NCBI GenBank assembly: GCA_003539495.1
Contig: DPPB01000031.1
Coordinates: 145,385 to 209,384 of the forward strand
Direction: 5' to 3'
Source of the DNA: Oscillibacter sp.
GTDB lineage: Bacteria > Bacillota > Clostridia > Oscillospirales > Oscillospiraceae
DNA length: 64,000 nt
Below, piece after piece: positions 59,682 through 64,000 of this stretch. Numbering within the stretch: the stretch's first letter is position 1; each line of letters opens with the position of its first letter. The position numbers and the translations under genes were made by a program. The notes under the pieces were generated by a model. That model was not told the DNA's origin, searched no databases, and saw nothing but the letters and a program-made list of their open reading frames with translations.

Positions 59682-60806
59682 TTACTTTTTCAGCGTCCCA
59701 TTGGCGGAGGCGGTGAGATAGGCATTGATGAACCCGTCAATGTCGCCGTCCATCACATTTTGAATGTTGCCTGTCTCAAAGCCCGTGCGGGTATCCTTCA
59801 CCAAGGTGTAGGGCATGAACACGTAGGAGCGGATCTGGCTGCCCCACTCGATCTTCATCTGCACGCCCTTGATGTCGGAGATCTTCTCCGCGTGCTGCTG
59901 GGCCTTCATTTCCGCCAGCTTGGCACGGAGCATCTTCATACAGTTATCCCGGTTTTGGAACTGGCTGCGCTCGGTCTGGCAGGAAACCACCACCCCGGTG
60001 GGGATGTGGATAAGCCGCACAGCTGAGGAGGTTTTATTGATGTGCTGGCCGCCGGCGCCGCTGGAGCGGAACACCTGCATCTCAATCTCCTCGGGGCGGA
60101 TCTCGATCTCACTGTCATCCTCGATCTCAGGCATGACCTCCAGGGCTGAGAAGCTGGTCTGCCGCCGGGCATTGGCATCAAAGGGACTCACCCGCACCAG
60201 ACGGTGTACGCCGTTCTCACTCTTGAGGTAACCATAGGCGTTATCCCCCTCAATGAGGATGGATGCGGACTTGATGCCCGCCTCATCGCCGTCCTCATAG
60301 TCCAGCAGCTGATAGGTAAAGCCATGCCGCTCGGCCCAGCGGGTGTACATGCGGTAGAGCATCTCCGTCCAATCCTGGGCCTCAGTGCCGCCGGCCCCGG
60401 CGTGAAAGGTGAGGATGGCGTTGTTGGCATCGTATTCCCCGGTGAGCAGGGCCGCCAGGCGCCGGTCGCCGACCTCTTTTTCCAGGGTCTCATAGCCGGA
60501 GGCCACCTCGTCCAGTTGACTGGCATCATCCTCCTCCTGGGCCATTTCGCACAGGGTCAGAGTGTCCTCCCAATCAGTGACCAGGTGATCGTACTTTTTG
60601 ATCTTATTCTCCAGGCGCTTGATCTTTTGGGCGATCCGCTGGCTGCGCTCCACATCGTTCCAAAAGCCCTCCTGCTCTGTCTCGATCTGCAGCTCAGCCA
60701 GTTCCTTTCGGGCGGGCTCAATATTCAGTGCCTGCTCCAGCTCCTTCAGCGTGGGCTCCAGGGCCAGCAGCTTTTGTTTATAAGCATCGTATTCAATGAC
60801 AGCCAT
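59682..60806 (-). CDS. prfB: Peptide chain release factor 2, without programmed frameshift
   Basis: Terminates translation at UGA and UAA. The stop-codon recognition tripeptide SPF (VRVSPFDANARRQTSFSA) and the GGQ loop (GAGGQHINKTSS) are present. The start at 60806 has AAAGGAG 9 bases upstream; an in-frame TTG lies two codons earlier. Most prfB genes need a +1 frameshift at an in-frame UGA near codon 25. Here the frame is continuous through that place (ALNIEPARKELAEL), so autoregulation by frameshifting is absent. 374 residues. Confidence 0.96.
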   Translation of the reverse strand: MAVIEYDAYKQKLLALEPTLKELEQALNIEPARKELAELQIETEQEGFWNDVERSQRIAQKIKRLENKIKKYDHLVTDWEDTLTLCEMAQEEDDASQLDEVASGYETLEKEVGDRRLAALLTGEYDANNAILTFHAGAGGTEAQDWTEMLYRMYTRWAERHGFTYQLLDYEDGDEAGIKSASILIEGDNAYGYLKSENGVHRLVRVSPFDANARRQTSFSALEVMPEIEDDSEIEIRPEEIEMQVFRSSGAGGQHINKTSSAVRLIHIPTGVVVSCQTERSQFQNRDNCMKMLRAKLAEMKAQQHAEKISDIKGVQMKIEWGSQIRSYVFMPYTLVKDTRTGFETGNIQNVMDGDIDGFINAYLTASANGTLKK

Positions 60807-60869
60807 GGTCAATTTCTCCTTTGATAATTTTCCTTAGCCTTTCTATTATAGCCGAATCCGCCCCTGCTG

Positions 60870-61080
60870 TAAAGCATGAATTCACTCCTTTTCTCCGCAA
60901 AAGGAGAGCTTGTTCCGTATCATGCATAAAATGGGGTTGTTTCCGCCCGGAAAGCCGAAAAATACATATAAGCCCAAGCCTTACGAGCAGATGACCCATC
61001 CCGGTCAGCGCGTGCAGGTGGATGTGAAGGTCGTGCCGCGCAAGTGCATCGCGGATCCGGAGCTTCGGCTGTTCCAGTAG
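60870..61080 (+). pseudogene. IS481-type (DDE integrase) transposase fragment
   Basis: The frame ending at the stop 61078-61080 encodes part of an integrase-type transposase just before its catalytic core: FRIMHKMGLFPPGKPKN, YKPKPYEQMTHPGQRVQVDVKVVP, where QVDVK holds the first catalytic Asp. Only about 60 residues remain, with neither the beginning nor the DDE core after the first Asp. Confidence 0.75.
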
Positions 61081-61081
61081 G

Positions 61082-61419
61082 GTATGGCAAAATGCAGAGC
61101 GCTTGCGCCTTGGTGAGTACTACCAGGACCAGGGCTATGTCTTTACCCAGAACACCGGCGGCCCCATGCAGCCGGACAGCGTAACGGATTGGCTTGCCAA
61201 ATTCAGTAAACGCCACGGCCTACCCCACATCAACCCCCACGCCTTCCGTCACGCAATGGCCTCCATGCTATATTTCAACGGCGTGGACAGCGTATCCATT
61301 TCTAAGCGATTGGGCCACGCGCAGGTCAGCACAACAGCCAATATCTACGCCCATGTGATGGAAGCCGCCGATCAAAGAAACGCTGATATTTTGGCCGATG
61401 TATTTTTGAAAAAGGGTAG
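61082..61419 (+). pseudogene. Tyrosine recombinase (integrase) C-terminal fragment
   Basis: Encodes the C-terminal catalytic part of a phage/ICE-type tyrosine recombinase: HINPHAFRHAMASMLYFNG (HxxR), then ISKRLGHAQVSTTANIYAHV with the nucleophilic Tyr. The first catalytic Arg region and everything upstream are missing, and the 3' end is cut by the IS256 element after VFLKKG. A remnant of an integrated element. Confidence 0.85.
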
Positions 61420-62256
61420 TGTCAAGGTTTATGCGCAAATTTGTTTGCAGGCTCCGGCAGACCTGAAGTCAGCCGGCAATAGAGACGTCGTCCAGAGCCG
61501 CCTCCAAGTGCTTCATATTCATGTATTTCTTGCAGCCCCACTGGGTGCCCACCACATGGCGGAGCCGGGCGCAGACCAGTATCAGGGCGGAATTTCCATC
61601 AGGGAATGTCCCCACCACGCGGGTTCTGCGGCGGATCTCACGGTTCAGCCGCTCGATCACGTTGTTGGTGCGAATGCGCGTCCGGTGCTCGCTGGGAAAA
61701 TCGCAGTAGGTCAGCATTTCTTCAATGCCGTCCTCAACCTTCTTGGCGGCCTCCTTCAGCTTCATGGCGCGCAGCTCGGCGACCACGGCCTTTGCCTTCT
61801 CACGGGACGCTTTCTTGCTCTCCTGGGCGTGGATCGCCTTGAGCATTTTTGCCACAATTTTGACCTTGGATTTGGGCACAACAGAGAAAACGTTGCGGTA
61901 AAAATGCACCGTGCAGCGCTGGTATTTGGCGTCCGGGAACACCTCGCCCACGGCCTCCAGCATCCCCATGCACTTGTCACCGACGATGAGCTTTACGCCG
62001 TCCAAGCCGCGCCCACGAAGCCATTGGAAGAAACTGACCCAGCTGGCCTTGTCCTCCTTCATGCCCTCAGCGGCACCCAAAACCTCGCGAAAGCCGTCCT
62101 CATTCACGGCAATTGCCACCAAATTCAGCTGTACAATTTTTTCGGACATAGTTTGCTGTCTCCTTTCAGAATGGTGTGTCGTGACTTCATTCTACCAGAG
62201 CCTGCAAGCTATGTCTCCTTTTTTGCTCTTTTCAATTTGCGCAACTTATTGTACCT
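61419..62256 (-). mobile_element. IS256-family insertion sequence, internally deleted
   Basis: The element surrounds the shortened transposase gene. Ends share TGCGCAAATT in inverted orientation (61432-61441 and about 62234-62243). The left end abuts the integrase fragment. Outer limits are approximate because the outermost bases of the two ends do not match well. Confidence 0.65.
61469..62149 (-). pseudogene. IS256-family transposase with in-frame internal deletion (226 aa)
   Basis: The gene keeps its ribosome site (AAAGGAG) and the family N-terminus (MSEKIVQLN), then jumps directly to LVAIAVNEDGFREVLG. IS256 transposases are about 400 residues, so roughly 150-170 residues are missing between them, including the first catalytic Asp region. 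The rest (YQRCTVHFYRNVFSVVPKSK, IRTNNVIERLNREIRRRTRVVG with the catalytic Glu) is intact. It cannot be catalytically complete. Confidence 0.85.
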
Positions 62257-62374
62257 TATCTTTCTCATCATGGCCGCAGCAAATCCGGGCGTACATCGTG
62301 CCGATGGACGGAAATGTTCGGGTAAAGTCCTGCTTTTCGCAAAAACCACTCCTCAGACGGCGGAAAATAAAAAA

Positions 62375-62407
62375 TTACCGTTGTTGATATGGTATCAACA
62401 ACGGTAA
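62375..62407. terminator. Perfect 15-bp hairpin with T-run on the minus strand
   Basis: TTACCGTTGTTGATA (62375-62389) pairs perfectly with 62393-62407 around the loop TGG. On the minus strand it is followed by T-rich sequence (complement of 62362-62374). It has the form of a terminator, but no gene reads into it. It may belong to a lost mobile element. Confidence 0.55.
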
Positions 62408-62554
62408 CAGATTTGGCAGATCAACAACGACGCACTTGCGCTGAAATGGGTGCTGATCAATATCGCCATTTCCGCGGTGATCCTGCTGATCGTGAATATG
62501 CTGGAAAAGAAAAATCTTCTGGCTGCCGGACGCGGAAGGAGGGGAGCCGCATGA
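62405..62554 (+). pseudogene. 3' remnant of a molybdate-type ABC permease gene (modB-like)
   Basis: The frame in register with the next gene encodes a terminal membrane helix (KWVLINIAISAVILLIVNMLE) and a basic tail, ending in TGA that overlaps the downstream ATG. The position immediately before a ModC-type start suggests modB. The rest was removed by rearrangement. Confidence 0.55.
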
Positions 62555-63363
62555 GCCTTCTGGTCGATATTGAAAAGAAGCTGGGCGCCTTCACCCTGCA
62601 CGCGCAGTTTGAAACCTCCGGCGGGATCATGGCGCTGCTCGGCGCCTCCGGCAGCGGCAAGAGCGTCACGCTCAAGTGCATCACCGGGATCATGACACCG
62701 GACCGCGGCCGCATCGTGCTGGACGGCAAGACGCTCTTTGACAGCGAAGCGCGCGTCAACCTGACCCCGCAGCAGCGGCGGGTCGGGTACCTCTTTCAGC
62801 AGTATGCGCTGTTTCCGAACATGACCGTCATGCAGAATATCCTCTGCGGCGTTCGCTCCGGTACGAAGGCCGAACGCCGCCGGAAGGTGCAGGACAGCCT
62901 GCGCCGCTTCCGTCTGGAAGGACTGGAGAAAAAGTACCGTCTTGCGCCGCTCATGCTGTGGTACATGAAGCACTGCAACTACGAGAAGCTGAAGCCGAAG
63001 CTCATCCGGGCCAGCATGCGCCATATCCGCAACGAAAGCGCGGAGGAGATCGCCTACGCCCGGGATATGTTCGAAACCATCTTCAAGGATTACAAGCAGG
63101 AGAAGGATGTGCATATCTCCGGTCTGCTGGCGGATGTGATGAACCAGACGCCGGTGACGGAGGCGGATTTTGCGGCGCTGGAAGGCAGGATCCTGCTCAT
63201 CCTGCCCGATCAGGACTTTTTCTCCGGGAAAATGCAGCAGGATCTCGTTCGCCTGATGCATAGTCCGAAAATCACCTATATTTCCGGCGGCCATTTATCC
63301 ACCGTGCTGAGGGCGGACGCCTTCGTCCGGGCGATCCGGGAGTTTTTAAAGGAACTGGGATGA
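62551..63363 (+). pseudogene. Chimeric ORF: ModC N-terminus joined to alpha/beta-hydrolase C-terminus (270 aa)
   Basis: Residues 1 to about 128 are a molybdate-type ABC ATPase: Walker A GASGSGKS, GRIVLDGKTLFDS, QQRRVGYLFQQYALFPNMTV. The sequence breaks at GLEKKY, just where the LSGGQ signature should follow. The remaining ~140 residues are the end of an alpha/beta hydrolase with its acid (LPDQDFF) and His (SGGHLS), but without the nucleophile elbow. Neither enzyme is complete. A fused deletion product is the best explanation. GGAGG precedes the ATG, so it may still be translated. Confidence 0.75.
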
Positions 63364-63424
63364 GGAAGCCCGCGCGGGTTTTGGAAGAGTTTGCAGAAGA
63401 ACAGGAAAAAGGCGGAAAACTGTC

Positions 63425-63453
63425 TTGCATTTATTTGCAGAAGCTGGTATAAT
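63425..63453 (+). promoter_or_regulatory. Promoter of the cobalamin-riboswitch unit
   Basis: TTGCAT (63425-63430), 17 bases, TATAAT (63448-63453). Confidence 0.82.
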
Positions 63454-63477
63454 TAGTTTGATTATTTGATGAAATAT

Positions 63478-63676
63478 ATAAAACGCGCTGCTTTCCGGCT
63501 TTCGCCGGAGACGGAATGGGGTGAGAAGCCCCGCGAGCGGATCACTGTGATGCCGGGAAAACCGGATAAGTCAGATACGTCGGGTCGCGCGTCGGTTCCT
63601 GCCCATACCGGGAAGCTGCGATTTTATGAAACGGAGCAACTCCGCACGGCTGGGTGTCGTGCGGAGTTTTTTCGTA
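63478..63676 (+). ncRNA. Cobalamin (B12) riboswitch
   Basis: The core shows GGAATGGGGTGAGAAGCCCC, then ATCACTGTGATGCC (the conserved ACTGT-A), the hairpin CCGGGAAAACCGG and the B12-box-like AAGTCAGATACGT. A terminator follows (CTCCGCACG with CGTGCGGAG, then TTTTTT, 63639-63672). B12 binding would stop expression of the secreted protein that follows. The call is by motif order, not by a covariance model. Confidence 0.82.
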
Positions 63677-63748
63677 TCGGGAGCCGTCTTACTTGTCAGC
63701 GGGGCGCCTGCCCCTTGTTATATAGCATAAAATATGAGGTGAATCATC

Positions 63749-64000
63749 ATGAAAAGAGGAATTGCGCTGCTTCTTACGCTTGTGCTGATTCTCGGCACGC
63801 TCCCGGCGACGGCCTTTGCCACGGGCGGCACGCTCGAGGGCGAGGGAACCAAGGACAGCCCTTACCAGATCAGAGATGCCGAAGACCTGATGGCCTTTGG
63901 CGCGCTGGTTGACGAGGGGAAAACCTCCATCTGCGGCGAGCTTCTGAGCAGCATCGACCTGACGGGGTATGACTGGGCTGCCATCGGCGGCCTTAAGGAT
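63749..64000 (+). CDS. Secreted protein under cobalamin riboswitch control (partial, runs off the end)
   Basis: The ATG at 63749 has TGAGGTGA upstream. Residues 1-26 are a signal peptide (ALLLTLVLILGTLPATAFA). The mature part begins GGTLEGEGTKDSPYQIRDAEDLMAFGALV, a module typical of modular cell-surface proteins of gut Clostridia (GLUG-type or similar). Only 84 codons lie in the window. B12-controlled secreted proteins often capture or deliver cobalamin, so that is the leading guess. Confidence 0.85.
   Translation, partial: MKRGIALLLTLVLILGTLPATAFATGGTLEGEGTKDSPYQIRDAEDLMAFGALVDEGKTSICGELLSSIDLTGYDWAAIGGLKD

Noticed and set aside
61103..62407. A 434-residue plus frame across the integrase fragment and IS256
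   Set aside because: Only the first ~105 residues are integrase; the rest is antisense of the transposase. Not a real fusion.
63466..63912. A 148-residue plus frame over the cobalamin riboswitch
   Set aside because: It reads through the riboswitch and terminator in a frame different from the secreted protein; no ribosome site.

Overview
The window looks like the chromosome of a GC-rich, spore-forming, Gram-positive gut Clostridia, most likely an Oscillospiraceae/Ruminococcaceae relative. This is inferred from gene content: spoIIID, sortase-type surface anchors, ribosomal protein L27 with a cleavable N-terminus plus its protease Prp, luxS, a two-gene Suf (SMS-type) system, a tyrosyl T-box, tmRNA, and strong housekeeping-type promoters with AGGAGG ribosome binding sites. 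No 16S gene is present, so the taxonomy is provisional.

Layout. 1-6.8 kb: broken gene remnants, then a minus-strand pair encoding a collagen-like membrane-anchored protein and a 1374-residue cell-wall surface protein. 7-13.9 kb: cysK divergent from an Rrf2 regulator with a palindromic operator, a YgiQ-type radical SAM protein, a phosphatase-GNAT fusion, an orotidine-decarboxylase-like protein lacking catalytic residues, tRNA-Ser(GGA) and an HD phosphohydrolase. 14-22.1 kb: a six-gene sugar uptake and catabolism operon (GatZ/KbaZ-like, PfkB kinase, ABC transporter, AGE-family epimerase) divergent from a GntR/UTRA regulator. The operator-like sequence in its promoter recurs in the promoter of a SIS-domain isomerase gene at 29 kb, which suggests one regulon. 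22.5-28.6 kb: translation and quality control (tyrS behind a Tyr T-box, smpB, a cyclophilin, ssrA, ftsH). 30.2-36.7 kb: a compact operon for the whole shikimate pathway plus chorismate mutase, with an AroE-AroK fusion and a leader terminator. 36.7-49.2 kb: TrkH, SpoIIID, a DUF1846 protein, SufCB, two HD/ferritin-like genes, a LysR regulator, tRNA-Gly, a D,D-carboxypeptidase, Pgi and a small P-loop protein. 49.4-52.2 kb: a P-type ATPase behind a manganese (yybP-ykoY) riboswitch. 53.5-57.2 kb: rplU-prp-rpmA, mtnN-luxS and tmcAL. 57-60.8 kb: GNAT, a small membrane protein, LysR and prfB. 60.8-63.4 kb: a mobile-DNA graveyard (IS481-like fragment, integrase fragment, internally deleted IS256, modB tail, ModC-hydrolase chimera). 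At 63.4 kb a cobalamin riboswitch leads into a secreted protein that runs off the end.

The most unusual signal is an intergenic structured repeat of about 185 bp. It has two full copies (25.5 and 53.0 kb) plus shortened derivatives. Its hairpins are conserved in place but not in sequence, so the stems covary. One copy sits directly upstream of ssrA and another lies inside a terminator, flanked by a 15-bp direct repeat.
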